Assembly (NCBI RefSeq): GCF_005502465.1
Contig: NZ_SCOT01000010.1
Coordinates: 44,805 to 108,804 of the forward strand
Source: Sphingopyxis sp. L1A2A
GTDB taxonomy: Bacteria > Pseudomonadota > Alphaproteobacteria > Sphingomonadales > Sphingomonadaceae
Direction: 5' to 3'
Length of the DNA stretch: 64,000 nucleotides
The position numbers were made by a program, and so were the translations under genes. A model generated the notes under the pieces. That model did not search any database. It was not told the DNA's origin and saw only the letters and a list, made by a program, of their open reading frames with translations. Of the stretch, positions 1 to 8,837 are shown piece after piece (positions within the stretch are counted from its first letter, which is position 1; every line of letters begins with the position of its first letter).

Positions 1-329
1 TCGTCCATCACGAAGCGGAATTCCCGATCCAGCTCGAAGAGCGCTTTGTGCTCGCGTCGGCTGCCCCCGACTATGGAAAGATGGACTTCACGCAGACGAC
101 GCCGAACGAGTATCTGACACAAACCGCGCCGCTCGAACGGGTCGAGCACCGCGTCCGCGCGGAGATGCCCGATGCGCGAACGCACGGCATGCTGGGGCTG
201 TCGGATGCCGAACCGGTGCTGCGGATGACGCGCCGGACGTGGAGCCACTCACGCCTCGTCAGCCACGCCTGGCTGACGCATCCCGGCTCGCGCTTCGAAC
301 TCTCGGCCGCCTTTTCGATCGACGATTGA
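1..329 (+). CDS. hutC: Histidine-utilisation repressor HutC, C-terminal part (5' truncated by window edge)
   Basis: The frame is open from the window edge to a TGA at 327-329 and encodes the end of a UTRA ligand-binding domain of a GntR-family repressor. Seen: a segment reading QLEERFV, then DFTQTTPNEYL, an LGL(S)..EP.L...R.TW core and an ending HPGSRFEL, all typical of HutC, which senses urocanate and represses histidine-degradation genes. The N-terminal winged helix lies outside the window. It converges on the PepSY gene, only 10 bases away, so it is not part of the metal block and probably marks the flanking chromosome. The HutC call rather than another UTRA regulator rests on the recalled C-terminal pattern. 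Confidence 0.8.
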   Translation, partial: VHHEAEFPIQLEERFVLASAAPDYGKMDFTQTTPNEYLTQTAPLERVEHRVRAEMPDARTHGMLGLSDAEPVLRMTRRTWSHSRLVSHAWLTHPGSRFELSAAFSIDD

Positions 330-339
330 CTACCGGTCG

Positions 340-1074
340 TCAGGCTGTGCTGCGGGTCACCACAGGCTTGCGGCGCCGACGCAACCAGCGGAAATCGGCG
401 CGGCTGAAGCTTTTGAAGAGCAGATAGAAGCCGGTCCCGGAAAGCCATAGCGCGCCAAAGGCGACGAAGATGATCAGCGGGTGATTGAAGCTCTTCCGGT
501 TCACATAATCCATATTGTGAAGCATCCAGAAAAAGTCCCATGTCCGCCAGGTATCGCCGCGCATCACGAGGAAGCGCGCCGTATCAAGCGAGACATAAGC
601 GCTGCTGTTCTCCGCGTCGGCAAAGTCGACGCGCCACATCGCCCCGTCATGATCGCGCGCTTCGAGGTTCGCCTTGGCGAGTATGCTGACCCTCTGGATC
701 GGCGCTTCGTTCATCATCGACGCGACCTCGCGCGCCATGCCCTCATCGACGCGCATGTCCTTACCGGTGGTGGCATCAACGAGGCGGATGCCCTTGGTGG
801 TACGAAGCTCGTAGACCGGCCGGGCGCCGAGATCGCGCAAGAGAACTCCCGTGACAGGTTCGCCGCGCGGCAAGGCGGCGACGTCGAAATATTCGCCGGC
901 CGGCAAAGGATGCGCATGCGACATCCCGCCGCCGTGTCCGCCGACCTTGTCCTTGTCGAGGAGCGCCATGACCGAGCCGCTCAAGGCCCAGAGCAGGAAC
1001 TGGAGTCCGAGGATAAGCCCAACCCATTTGTGGATGCGGCGGAAAAAGAGCGGCGTCAGCCGGATGCGTTTCAT
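340..1074 (-). CDS. PepSY-associated inner-membrane protein (second of pair)
   Basis: A 244-residue protein with an N-terminal transmembrane segment right after a basic RRIHKWVG start, a periplasmic PepSY-like middle and a C-terminal transmembrane helix before a basic tail (WLRRRRK). The W-D-F-x-W-M-L-H-N-M-D-Y stretch near residue 185 is shared with the next protein, so the two are paralogues. Such proteins accompany TonB receptors in sphingomonads and are thought to help handle the imported metal or siderophore, for instance by reduction; that role is not shown here. Its ATG overlaps the stop of the upstream gene by ATGA. A His/Gly-rich patch (GGHGGGMSHAH) near residue 47 could bind metal. 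Confidence 0.8.
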   Translation of the reverse strand: MKRIRLTPLFFRRIHKWVGLILGLQFLLWALSGSVMALLDKDKVGGHGGGMSHAHPLPAGEYFDVAALPRGEPVTGVLLRDLGARPVYELRTTKGIRLVDATTGKDMRVDEGMAREVASMMNEAPIQRVSILAKANLEARDHDGAMWRVDFADAENSSAYVSLDTARFLVMRGDTWRTWDFFWMLHNMDYVNRKSFNHPLIIFVAFGALWLSGTGFYLLFKSFSRADFRWLRRRRKPVVTRSTA

Positions 1075-1775
1075 GCCGTCTTCTTCTTTCGGCGCTTGAA
1101 GGACCAGATCAGCAGCCAGGCGCCGGTCAACGCCATGGCAAAGGCGCTCCAGGTCGCGACGCGGAGCAGCGGGTTGTTGACGTCGGTCCGCTCGTCATAA
1201 TCCATGATGTGGAGCATCCAGGCAAAGTCGAAGACGCGCCAGAGTGCATGGCGGCGCGAAACCAGCTCGCCCGTCTGCGGCGACAGATAGAGCGTCGGGC
1301 GGTTCCAGCCGGTGAATTCGACCTGCCAATAGGGCGGCTTGCGCGACTGCATTTCCTGCGGCGCCTTGGTCAGCAACCGCACAGACACGATCTGGCCGTC
1401 GCCGGTGTAGATGCGCCGCGCCTGCTCGCGGACCTGGGACTCGGTCAGAGCAGGCAGCGGCGCGCCCGTGCGGGCATCGAACAACCGCGGTCCGTCGGGG
1501 GTTTCGGCCCGCCAGACGGGCGCCTCGGCAAATCGCTGCAAGCGAATTTCTGAAGCCCCGGGAGCGGCCGCGACGATTTTCGACGGCGGCGCCAGACCCG
1601 ACAGGTCGAACGGCCGGGCCGCGGGAGCGTGTACCAGATGGTCGCCGTGAATGGTGTCGATGTGGACAACCACCATATAAAAGCCCGTCAGCGTCCAGAG
1701 CAAAGCCTGGACGCCGACCACCAGGGCCAACCATTTATGCGTTCGCCGTACAAGCAACGGCCAGCGGATAGCCAT
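1071..1775 (-). CDS. PepSY-associated inner-membrane protein (first of pair)
   Basis: I chose the ATG at 1775, ten bases after the stop of the TonB receptor gene. An ATG 60 bases upstream would overlap that gene and adds residues unlike a membrane-protein start. The protein begins RRTHKWLALVVG, spans the membrane once, has a periplasmic PepSY-like domain, then the motif DFAWMLHIMDY and a second transmembrane helix ending in a lysine/arginine tail. It is paralogous to the following gene and translationally coupled to it. The order TonB receptor, PepSY, PepSY suggests an outer-membrane import system whose cargo is processed at the inner membrane. Confidence 0.8.
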   Translation of the reverse strand: MAIRWPLLVRRTHKWLALVVGVQALLWTLTGFYMVVVHIDTIHGDHLVHAPAARPFDLSGLAPPSKIVAAAPGASEIRLQRFAEAPVWRAETPDGPRLFDARTGAPLPALTESQVREQARRIYTGDGQIVSVRLLTKAPQEMQSRKPPYWQVEFTGWNRPTLYLSPQTGELVSRRHALWRVFDFAWMLHIMDYDERTDVNNPLLRVATWSAFAMALTGAWLLIWSFKRRKKKTA

Positions 1776-1785
1776 GACGATAGCC

Positions 1786-4488
1786 TCAGAATGCCGTCCG
1801 GAAGCCGACATAGAAGCGGCGCCCAAGCAGGTCATAGGTCATCGTGTCGGTGTTCGCATCGGTAAAGCTCTGGATGTAGGGCGCCTTGCGGTCGAAGAGA
1901 TTGTCGACGCCGACCTGGAAACGCGTCTTCTCGTCGATCTCGAACGCAACCTGGAGATTGTGATAGAAGACGTTGGGGGTGCTGTAGCCGATGTCACCCG
2001 GTGCCGCGTTGAAGTCGGTCGCCTTGCCGATCCACTGGGTCGACCAGGTCGCGCTGACGCCGTCCTTCTCGGCGGTCAGCACACCATAGCCGCGCCATTT
2101 CGGATAACCGCCGTTGCCGCCGCCGATGAAGCCGTCGAAATCGATCGGTGCGCCGCCCGGGAAGGGCAGCACGACATATTTGTTGAGATAGGTCAGGTTG
2201 ACGTCGAACGAGACATTCACGCTGCCGATGTTGTTATTATAGACGAGTCCGAGGTCGAGCCCGTTCATTTCCTCGCGGCCGGTGTTGATCGGCTGGGCGG
2301 ACAGGAAGGTGACCTCGCCTGTCAGCGGACTGCGCGTGAAATCTTCGCAGAAGGGATGCGAGAGATTCTGGCTCGCATAGCAGATACCGAGCTTGGTCGA
2401 ACCGGGAATGGCGCGGATCGCATCTTTGATCTTGATGTCGAACCAGTCGGCGGTGAGCGACAGGCCCGGAATGAGCCCCTTCGGCGAGATCACGGTGCCG
2501 ACGGTCCAGGTCGTCGAGCTTTCGGGCTTCAGATTCTCGTTGCCGCCCACTGTCGTCAGGATCGTCGTACCCAATTGGACATAGTTCGCTGGCACGCCCG
2601 ACGCCTGACAATTGGCGATCAGCGTCGCATTGCCGCTCGTCGCATAGCGCGAGCACGGATCGGTCGTGGTCAAATTGCCTTCGGACACGCCGCCGAACAG
2701 TTCGGGGACGTTGGGAATTCGGAAGCCGGTGCCATAGGTGCCGCGCAGGCGGAAGCTGTCGTTGATGACCCAGTCGAGGCTCGCCTTATAGTTCCAGTCG
2801 CTGCCGAACAGGTCATAGTCCGAATAGCGCACCGCGCCGCCCGCCGTCAGCGCCTGGAAGAAGGGCGCATCGGCAAGGATCGGCACCGACAGTTCGAGAT
2901 AGGCCTCCTTCGCGGTGCTCGTTCCGGAGATTGGGTCCTGCTGGTTGGTGTTGGCAATCCCGAGCACCGTCAGCGGATCGGGATCGCGCCAGCCCTTTTC
3001 CTTGCGATAGACGACACCCGCCGCGAAGGAGACGGGCCCCGCAGGCAGCTTGAACAGATCGCCGTTGAGATCGGCCGTGAACGTCGCGAGCTCGTTGCCG
3101 CCTCGGTCGCGCGAGGTGAAGAGGATATAATCGAGAACCTCGGGCGTCAGATCGCCGAAGCCGAGATAATCGGCGCACGGAATCGAAGCGCCCGCGGCCA
3201 GGCTACATTTGCTGGTGTCGAGCGTGTTGGCGACGCGCTCGAGATTGGCGATGTTGGTCGACCCGTCGACCGCGGTATTGCGGCCGAAGCTGCCCGCGAC
3301 TTCCCAGCCCCAGTCGTTCGACAGCTTGCCGCGCAGTCCAAAGGTGCCCTGCCAGGTATCGGTTTCCTGAAAGAACTGGCGCGCACCCGGTTCGGCGAGG
3401 CGGCGCTGGATGAGGACGATATTCTGGCCGGTCGGGTTGGTGGGGTTGCTCGCCGCGATCGACAGGTTGCGCAGCGTGCCGGGCGTCGCGATCTGGTTCG
3501 ACTTGCGGAACGTGTAAAGGAATTCGCCGAACGCCTCGATATTGTCGGTCAGGTCATAGTCGGCGAAGAAGGCGGTGCTGACGCGCTCGACGGGGCTGAC
3601 GGCGTTGAGGAACGGGGCCGAATTGAAATTATGCTTCGCCGCGCTGTAGGGCTCGAAGAAATTTCCGTTGCCGCCGAGCACCTGGTTGAAGTTGATTTGC
3701 TGGCCGTTCGGCAGCACCGCGCGTCCGCCGATCGTCGATGCGCTGTTGACGCAGCCAAGTGTGCCGGGGGTGGTTTCGGCCAGCGAACAGGGCGCGCGGG
3801 TCGCCATGTTTACGGCGCTGGTCTTCTGGTAGGTTACCGCGGCCATGAAACCGCCGCGGTCGTTGCGCATGCCCCAGATCAGGTCTGCGGTGAAATCCGA
3901 GCCATCACCCTTTTCGGTGATCCCCTGCCGCGCGCTGATCCCAAGACCTTCATAGTCGGTCCGGGTGACGAGGTTGACGACGCCCGCCATCGCATCGGCG
4001 CCATAGATCGCCGACGCGCCGTCCTTGAGGACGTCGGTGCGCGCGAGCGCGACGACCGGGATCATGTTGAGGTCGGGCGACGAGTTCGCGCCCGTGCCGC
4101 CGGCGACGAGGCGGCGGCCGTTGAGCAGCACGAGGGTGCGCTTGATGCCGAGACCACGCAGATTGACCTGCGCGGTGCCGTAGCCGTTGCCAGTCCAGTA
4201 GGCCGAAGTCTGGTTGCCCGCGAAGCCCGCATTGGCGGGGAGGCGCTGCAGCACCGTCTCGATATTCACGACCCCGGTGTTCTCGATCTGCTCGGCCGAA
4301 ACGACCGTCGCCGGCCCAACGCCCGCGAGATCCTGCCGGCGGATACGCGACCCGGTCACCACGATATCGCTGCCGCTGCTCGCGCTATCCGCTCCGGCCT
4401 CGGGTGCCGACTCGCTTTGAGCGAGGGCTGGCGCCGAAACGCCCGCAAAAACCGCAGCGCCGGCAAGCAAAACTGTCCTGAACTTCAT
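1786..4488 (-). CDS. TonB-dependent outer-membrane receptor
   Basis: A 900-residue protein with a signal peptide ending ALAQ at about residue 24, a plug domain (IVVTGSRIRRQDL, then QVNLRGLG and DVLKDGASAIYGADAMAGVVN) and a 22-strand-type barrel ending in an aromatic residue (YVGFRTAF). It imports a scarce ligand through the outer membrane with TonB energy. The substrate is unknown: iron-siderophores are usual, but copper chelates are possible given the neighbours. An ECF-type promoter identical in plan to that of copA lies upstream at 4614-4642, which ties the receptor to the copper regulon. Two PepSY genes follow in the same operon. Start is supported by the signal peptide. Confidence 0.9.
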   Translation of the reverse strand: MKFRTVLLAGAAVFAGVSAPALAQSESAPEAGADSASSGSDIVVTGSRIRRQDLAGVGPATVVSAEQIENTGVVNIETVLQRLPANAGFAGNQTSAYWTGNGYGTAQVNLRGLGIKRTLVLLNGRRLVAGGTGANSSPDLNMIPVVALARTDVLKDGASAIYGADAMAGVVNLVTRTDYEGLGISARQGITEKGDGSDFTADLIWGMRNDRGGFMAAVTYQKTSAVNMATRAPCSLAETTPGTLGCVNSASTIGGRAVLPNGQQINFNQVLGGNGNFFEPYSAAKHNFNSAPFLNAVSPVERVSTAFFADYDLTDNIEAFGEFLYTFRKSNQIATPGTLRNLSIAASNPTNPTGQNIVLIQRRLAEPGARQFFQETDTWQGTFGLRGKLSNDWGWEVAGSFGRNTAVDGSTNIANLERVANTLDTSKCSLAAGASIPCADYLGFGDLTPEVLDYILFTSRDRGGNELATFTADLNGDLFKLPAGPVSFAAGVVYRKEKGWRDPDPLTVLGIANTNQQDPISGTSTAKEAYLELSVPILADAPFFQALTAGGAVRYSDYDLFGSDWNYKASLDWVINDSFRLRGTYGTGFRIPNVPELFGGVSEGNLTTTDPCSRYATSGNATLIANCQASGVPANYVQLGTTILTTVGGNENLKPESSTTWTVGTVISPKGLIPGLSLTADWFDIKIKDAIRAIPGSTKLGICYASQNLSHPFCEDFTRSPLTGEVTFLSAQPINTGREEMNGLDLGLVYNNNIGSVNVSFDVNLTYLNKYVVLPFPGGAPIDFDGFIGGGNGGYPKWRGYGVLTAEKDGVSATWSTQWIGKATDFNAAPGDIGYSTPNVFYHNLQVAFEIDEKTRFQVGVDNLFDRKAPYIQSFTDANTDTMTYDLLGRRFYVGFRTAF

Positions 4489-4613
4489 GGCGAAACCCCC
4501 TTCTGGTTGCGTTATGCACCGGAGAGAGCATCAAATGTATATACAGGTCAACAGAAAATTGTCTTAAAGATCAATATCTTAGATGAAGATACACGACCCA
4601 TAGCCGGTGAGTA

Positions 4614-4642
4614 TAATACGCACCCGAAGCATCTACCCCTCA
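4614..4642 (-). promoter_or_regulatory. ECF-sigma-type promoter of the TonB receptor operon
   Basis: On the minus strand the site reads TGAGGGG, 15 bases, CGTATTA. The same spacing and near-identical hexamers occur before copA, the cnrYXH-like operon, copC and the copper ATPase. The -10-like element is 126 bases from the receptor start codon, so the leader would be long. Assignment to the local ECF sigma factor is inference. Confidence 0.7.
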
Positions 4643-4697
4643 CCGGAAAATGACTTTTTTTTGATGTCGCGCCTCGGCGCCCCAAATTGGCCCCGCC

Positions 4698-5216
4698 CTA
4701 AGCGGAAAAGATCGACGCCTTGCCCTGCATGTCGAACGCCATCACATCGAAAGCGTCCTGGCTCCCATCGGGCATTTCCATGCCCGGCGAGCCCCGCGGC
4801 ATGCCGGGAACGGCGATCCCCCGGATGTTGCGCGGCTTGTCACGGAGCAGCTTTGCGACATGCGGCATCGGCACATGACCTTCGATCGCATAGCCGGCAA
4901 CGATCGCGGTGTGGCACGACGCCAGGTCGGGCGGAGCGCCATAGCGTTCCTTCACTGCGGCCATGTCAGCGCGACTCTCGACAGTCACGTTATAGCCAGC
5001 CTTGCGTGCGATATCGGCCCACGCCTCGCAGCAGCCGCATTCGGGGTCGCGGTAAACGAGCATCGCCTGGCTCCCGCCGCTGCTTGCCGGCAAAGCGGCC
5101 CCCGCCGTATCCGTTCCGGCAGCAGGCCGCCGATCGCATCCAACAAGCGCGGCACCGCCTGCAACGGCGAACAAGCCAAGAAGGCTTCGCCGGCTGTAAT
5201 TTGAGGTCGGCGTCAT
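4698..5216 (-). CDS. DUF411 copper-associated lipoprotein-like protein
   Basis: Start ATG at 5216 overlaps the stop of the DUF305 gene by ATGA. The leader is SRRSLLGLFAVAGGAALVGC: a twin-arginine-like pair and a lipobox cysteine, so the protein is probably exported and lipidated. The mature part has the DUF411 signature DPECGCCEAW and later HTAIVAGYAIEGHVP. DUF411 proteins occur with copper resistance genes and are thought to bind metal through the CGCC motif. It closes the copA-copB-DUF305-DUF411 operon. The mechanism is unproven. Confidence 0.85.
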   Translation of the reverse strand: MTPTSNYSRRSLLGLFAVAGGAALVGCDRRPAAGTDTAGAALPASSGGSQAMLVYRDPECGCCEAWADIARKAGYNVTVESRADMAAVKERYGAPPDLASCHTAIVAGYAIEGHVPMPHVAKLLRDKPRNIRGIAVPGMPRGSPGMEMPDGSQDAFDVMAFDMQGKASIFSA

Positions 5217-5656
5217 TTTCGGTCCAATATTCGCTTCATCTGGTCGATCTCTGCCTTTTGGCCCGCAATGATGCCGCGGCACAATTCAAGCACCTCGGGG
5301 TCCGAGAGGCGGGCTTGCTCGCACATGAGGACAGCGCCCGAATGATGCGGGATCATCGACCGCAGGAAGGCCTGGTCGCCGATCGTGGTCTGCGTGCGAA
5401 TGAGCCCGAAGCTGCCAAAGAAGGCGAGCGCCGCTCCGCCCAAAAGGAGGATGTTTCGGCGCTTGTCAGGAAACATGTCGGGCATGGCGATGATCATCAG
5501 GACGACCATCGGCGCCACCATCATGAGCGTCATATAGGCCATGTTGAGATTGTTGTAGAAGCTCGACAGACGATCAATCATCACGAACATGACGAGATAC
5601 ATGATAACGGCGCCGACGAGCGTTTGCCAGGCGAGGCTTCGATAAGCTGACTTCAC
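5213..5656 (-). CDS. DUF305 membrane protein
   Basis: I chose a GTG at 5656 with AGGAGA seven bases upstream; a longer in-frame reading would run back through the copB 3' end. The 147-residue protein has three hydrophobic helices and then a C-terminal DUF305 segment with FLRSMIPHHSGAVLMCEQA, the conserved Met/His pattern of the family. DUF305 proteins are four-helix, ferritin-like periplasmic or membrane-anchored proteins found with copper and silver resistance genes. It lies between copB and the DUF411 gene. A second, soluble lipoprotein DUF305 is at 34981. Confidence 0.8.
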   Translation of the reverse strand: MKSAYRSLAWQTLVGAVIMYLVMFVMIDRLSSFYNNLNMAYMTLMMVAPMVVLMIIAMPDMFPDKRRNILLLGGAALAFFGSFGLIRTQTTIGDQAFLRSMIPHHSGAVLMCEQARLSDPEVLELCRGIIAGQKAEIDQMKRILDRK

Positions 5657-5688
5657 GGCAATTCTCCTATCTGTTGCCCCGCCGCGAG

Positions 5689-6891
5689 TTAGAACCAGAC
5701 CCGCACCCCTGCGACCAGGCTGACGCTGCTTGGGTCTTCCCCTGCGGCCCGCGTGAAACGGGCCGTATCGCCGACCTTGCGTTCCCATTCGACTCCGACA
5801 TAGGGGGCGAATTCCTTGACGATTTCGTAACGCAGGCGCAGCCCGAGCTCCACGTCGGACAAGCCGGACCCGACCCCGATTTCGGGAACATCTTGTAACG
5901 CGAAATTCAGCTCGGCTATCGGCTGGAGGATCAGTTTCTGGGTGATGCGCTGGTCATAATAGCCTTCAAGCCGGCCGTGCAGATCGCCCTTGTTCGACAA
6001 GAACAGGGCGCCCTCGACCTCGAACCAATAGGGCGCGAGCCCCTCGAAGCCCACTGTCGCATAGGTGCGATCGGGACCGGGTCCGAGATCCTGCCGAATG
6101 CCGGCCTGGGCGTTGAAATAGGGGCCGACGGCACGGCTGTAGAGCAATTGCGTCTCGGTGCCTTCGATGCCCTCGCCAAAAACCCCCTCGCCTTCGCTTT
6201 TGACGGTGAGCCGATTGATATCGCCACCATACCAGGCTTCGCCGTCCCAGCGAAAGCCGTCATGCCCTTTGCGCGCCTGATATTCGGCGAGGTTGAAACT
6301 GATGAAGGCGATTTTCTGCGCGCCATTTTCTTCCATCATCGCATGGCGCGAATGCTCCATTTCGGCCTTGGGATAGATGCGGTCGGCATACCAGTCGCTG
6401 GGCGGCGCCGGCGCGGCGGCATCGCCCGGAGGCAAGTCGGTGCCGCTCGCCCCGCCCATTCCGGCCATGCCTTCCATCGGTTCCATCGACGCGTCCTTCG
6501 GCGTGCAATGGCCCATCTTGGCATGTTCGGGCGGACAGTCGGGATCGGCCGGGGCCACCGTGCCTTGGTCCATCGCGCCCATGTCCGGCATTTCCGCGCT
6601 CGAGCCGTTGTCCGAAGACTTTGCCTCGGGCGTGCAATGGCCCATCGCCGCATGCTCGGGAGCGCAACTTGCATCCTTGGGTTTCATATCCATGCCGCCA
6701 TGATCCATCTCGGGCATCGGCGCGGGTTCGGATTGCGGCGGCGGAGCCGGCTGCGGCTTGGCAGCTGGCTTCTTCGGCTCGGCCGGCATGGTCATGCCCG
6801 GCATCGACGAATGATCCATCGACTGCGCGGTGGCGGGAACGGCGAAAGCGAGCGCGGCGGTGCCGGCGAGGAAAAGCGAAGCGCGGGTCAT
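5689..6891 (-). CDS. copB: Copper resistance protein CopB (outer-membrane barrel)
   Basis: A 400-residue protein: signal peptide to about residue 23 (ATAQ), a Met/His-rich linker (residues 24-165), then a CopB beta-barrel beginning SDWYADRIYP and ending in an aromatic residue (GVRVWF). The linker holds two copies of the motif CxPEHAxMGHCTP (about residues 76-88 and 119-131), which also occurs in CopA. CopB sits in the outer membrane and helps sequester or move copper. Its ATG overlaps the copA stop by ATGA, so the two are co-translated. The linker is probably the copper-binding part. Confidence 0.93.
   Translation of the reverse strand: MTRASLFLAGTAALAFAVPATAQSMDHSSMPGMTMPAEPKKPAAKPQPAPPPQSEPAPMPEMDHGGMDMKPKDASCAPEHAAMGHCTPEAKSSDNGSSAEMPDMGAMDQGTVAPADPDCPPEHAKMGHCTPKDASMEPMEGMAGMGGASGTDLPPGDAAAPAPPSDWYADRIYPKAEMEHSRHAMMEENGAQKIAFISFNLAEYQARKGHDGFRWDGEAWYGGDINRLTVKSEGEGVFGEGIEGTETQLLYSRAVGPYFNAQAGIRQDLGPGPDRTYATVGFEGLAPYWFEVEGALFLSNKGDLHGRLEGYYDQRITQKLILQPIAELNFALQDVPEIGVGSGLSDVELGLRLRYEIVKEFAPYVGVEWERKVGDTARFTRAAGEDPSSVSLVAGVRVWF
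6500..6533. repeat. 34-bp repeat, copy in copB
   Basis: This stretch in copB is identical over 34 bases to 7501-7534 in copA and encodes the same Cys-His-Met motif in the same frame. A third, diverged copy lies at about 6629-6660 in copB. The identity beyond what the peptide requires suggests recent duplication or gene conversion. Confidence 0.8.
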
Positions 6892-8738
6892 GCCGCGTCT
6901 CCCTTCGGACGGACGCTGACGACGCGCATCATCCCGGCGTGCATATGGTAGAGCATATGACAGTGGAACGCCCAGTCACCGAGCGCGTCGGCGGTGAAAT
7001 CGAAGCTGGCGGTGCCTCCGGGCTGAACGAGAACCGTATGCTTGCGCGGCGAGCGATCGCCCTTGCCCGTGACCAGTTCGAAGAAATGGCCATGGAGGTG
7101 GATGGGATGGCTCATCATCGAATCGTTGATGAGGTTGATCCGCACCCGCTCACCCTCGATGAAGGGGATCGGCTCATGATGGTCGGACATCTTGACGCCA
7201 TCGAACGACCACATGAACCGCTCCATATTGCCGGTCAGATGAATGTCGAGCGAGCGTTCGGCGGCGCGCACATCGGGATTGCGCTCGAGCGCCACCAGAT
7301 CATGATAGGTGAGCACCTTGTGCCCGACATTTTCGAGCCCCTGCCCCGGCTCGCCCATGCGATCGACCGGCATCGGCGAGATGGTCTGGACACTCGGGTC
7401 GCGTTTGACCTGCGGGGCGACGTCGAAATCGCGCATGCTGTGCTGCATTCCGCCACCCGATCCATGATCCATCCCCGCCATCGCGCCGCCTTCGGCCGCG
7501 GGCGTGCAATGGCCCATCTTGGCATGTTCGGGCGAGCAGGCAGGATCGCTTGCGGGCATTGGCATGGCCCCCGTGGCGCCACCGCCCGAATGGTCCATTC
7601 CCGCCATGGAACCGCCTGACATGTCCATGTCGCCCATCCCCATGTCCTTCATGGTCGCGAGCGGGCGTTCGCGCAGCGGCGGGACGTCGGCGGCCATGCC
7701 GGCGCGCGGCGCAAGCGTCGCACGCCCCATGCCCGAGCGGTCGTTGGCTTCGGCGACAAGCGTATAGGCGCGGTCCTCGACCGGCGTGACAATGACATCG
7801 TAAGTTTCCGCAACGGCGATCTGGAACTCGTCGATTTCGGTTGGGACGACGTTGAGCCCGTCGGCCTGCACGACGGTCAGCCTGAGGCCCGGAATGCGCA
7901 CGTTGAAGATCGTCATCGCCGAGGCGTTGATGATCCGCAGCCGCACCCGCTCGCCGGGATTGAAGAGCGCGGTCCAATTGTCGCGCGGGCCATGGCCGTT
8001 GACGAGGAAGCTATAGGTCGATCCGTTGACATCGGCGACGTCGGTCGGATCCATGCGCATCTTGCCCCATTCGATGCGTTCCTTCAGTGATTGGTCCTTG
8101 CCGGCCAGGAGACCGGAAAGCGTCTGTCGCTGCATGTTGAAATGGCCGGGGTTGACCTTCAACTTGCGGAAGATCGCCTCGGGAGACAATTGGCTGTGGT
8201 CGGACAGGACGACGACATGCTCGCGGTCAAAGCCGATCGGATCGGGACCTGCGGGATCGATGACGATCGGGCCATAATGGCCAAGCTGCTCCTGCAGTCC
8301 CGAATGGCTGTGATACCAATAGGTCCCCGACTGGACGACGGGGAATTCGTAAACGAAGTTTGAGCGCGGCTTGATGCCGGGGAAGCTGACGCCCGGGACG
8401 CCATCCATCTGGAACGGCAGGATTAGGCCATGCCAATGGATCGAGCTGTCCTCGTCGAGATCGTTGACGACCGTGAGGCGCGCGGTCTGGCCTTCCTTCA
8501 GGCGAACGAGCGGCGCGGGCACCGTCCCGTTGATCCCGATCGCTCGGCTGACCTTGCCGTCGATCCGCATCGTCTGGCGCGCGATACGAAGGGTGATGTC
8601 ATTGCCCGACACCGTCGGCAGCGGCGCGACGATGCCTGGCGACACCGATTGGGCCCACGCCGGAAACCAGGGCGCCAGCGCGGCCACTGTCCCGCCGCCC
8701 AATGCACCCGTCACGAAACGACGCCTGTCTATCTGCAT
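6888..8738 (-). CDS. copA: Copper resistance multicopper oxidase CopA
   Basis: A 616-residue periplasmic multicopper oxidase that oxidises Cu(I) to the less toxic Cu(II). It starts with a Tat signal (DRRRFVTG, residues 4-11). Copper ligands are visible as HWHG (101-104), WYHSH (141-145), HPIHLHGH in the C-terminal third and HCHMLYHMHAGM (about 592-603). A Met/His-rich insert in the middle (MKDMGMGDMDM onward) carries one CSPEHAKMGHCTP motif shared with CopB. Length and motifs fit the PcoA/CopA family. It heads the copA-copB-DUF305-DUF411 operon and has an ECF-type promoter 31 bases upstream of its ATG. Confidence 0.96.
   Translation of the reverse strand: MQIDRRRFVTGALGGGTVAALAPWFPAWAQSVSPGIVAPLPTVSGNDITLRIARQTMRIDGKVSRAIGINGTVPAPLVRLKEGQTARLTVVNDLDEDSSIHWHGLILPFQMDGVPGVSFPGIKPRSNFVYEFPVVQSGTYWYHSHSGLQEQLGHYGPIVIDPAGPDPIGFDREHVVVLSDHSQLSPEAIFRKLKVNPGHFNMQRQTLSGLLAGKDQSLKERIEWGKMRMDPTDVADVNGSTYSFLVNGHGPRDNWTALFNPGERVRLRIINASAMTIFNVRIPGLRLTVVQADGLNVVPTEIDEFQIAVAETYDVIVTPVEDRAYTLVAEANDRSGMGRATLAPRAGMAADVPPLRERPLATMKDMGMGDMDMSGGSMAGMDHSGGGATGAMPMPASDPACSPEHAKMGHCTPAAEGGAMAGMDHGSGGGMQHSMRDFDVAPQVKRDPSVQTISPMPVDRMGEPGQGLENVGHKVLTYHDLVALERNPDVRAAERSLDIHLTGNMERFMWSFDGVKMSDHHEPIPFIEGERVRINLINDSMMSHPIHLHGHFFELVTGKGDRSPRKHTVLVQPGGTASFDFTADALGDWAFHCHMLYHMHAGMMRVVSVRPKGDAA
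7501..7534. repeat. 34-bp repeat, copy in copA
   Basis: Identical over 34 bases to 6500-6533 in copB. It codes for the CxPEHAKMGHCTP motif in the Met-rich insert of CopA. No terminal repeats or transposase are linked to it. Confidence 0.8.
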
Positions 8739-8769
8739 AAAATTCCCGGATGTTGCCTTGTCTCTTTAG

Positions 8770-8798
8770 TCATACGCGGCACGATCGTCCGCCCCTCA
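8770..8798 (-). promoter_or_regulatory. ECF-sigma-type promoter of copAB operon
   Basis: Minus strand reads TGAGGGG, 15 bases, CGTATGA, ending 31 bases before the copA ATG. The hexamers and the spacing match exactly those before the cnrYXH-like operon (10151-10179). It lies in the 99-base gap between the sigma-factor gene and copA, so copA can be transcribed on its own as well as by read-through. Confidence 0.78.
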
Positions 8799-8837
8799 CC
8801 CTCGCAGGCGAAAATCGCCAAATGTCCCGCGCTGCGT

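Noticed and set aside
1774..4653. A 959-codon open frame on the plus strand opposite the TonB receptor
   Set aside because: Mirror frame of a GC-rich gene; its composition (many R, A, G, D, H) has no domain sense, while the minus strand encodes a full receptor with signal peptide.
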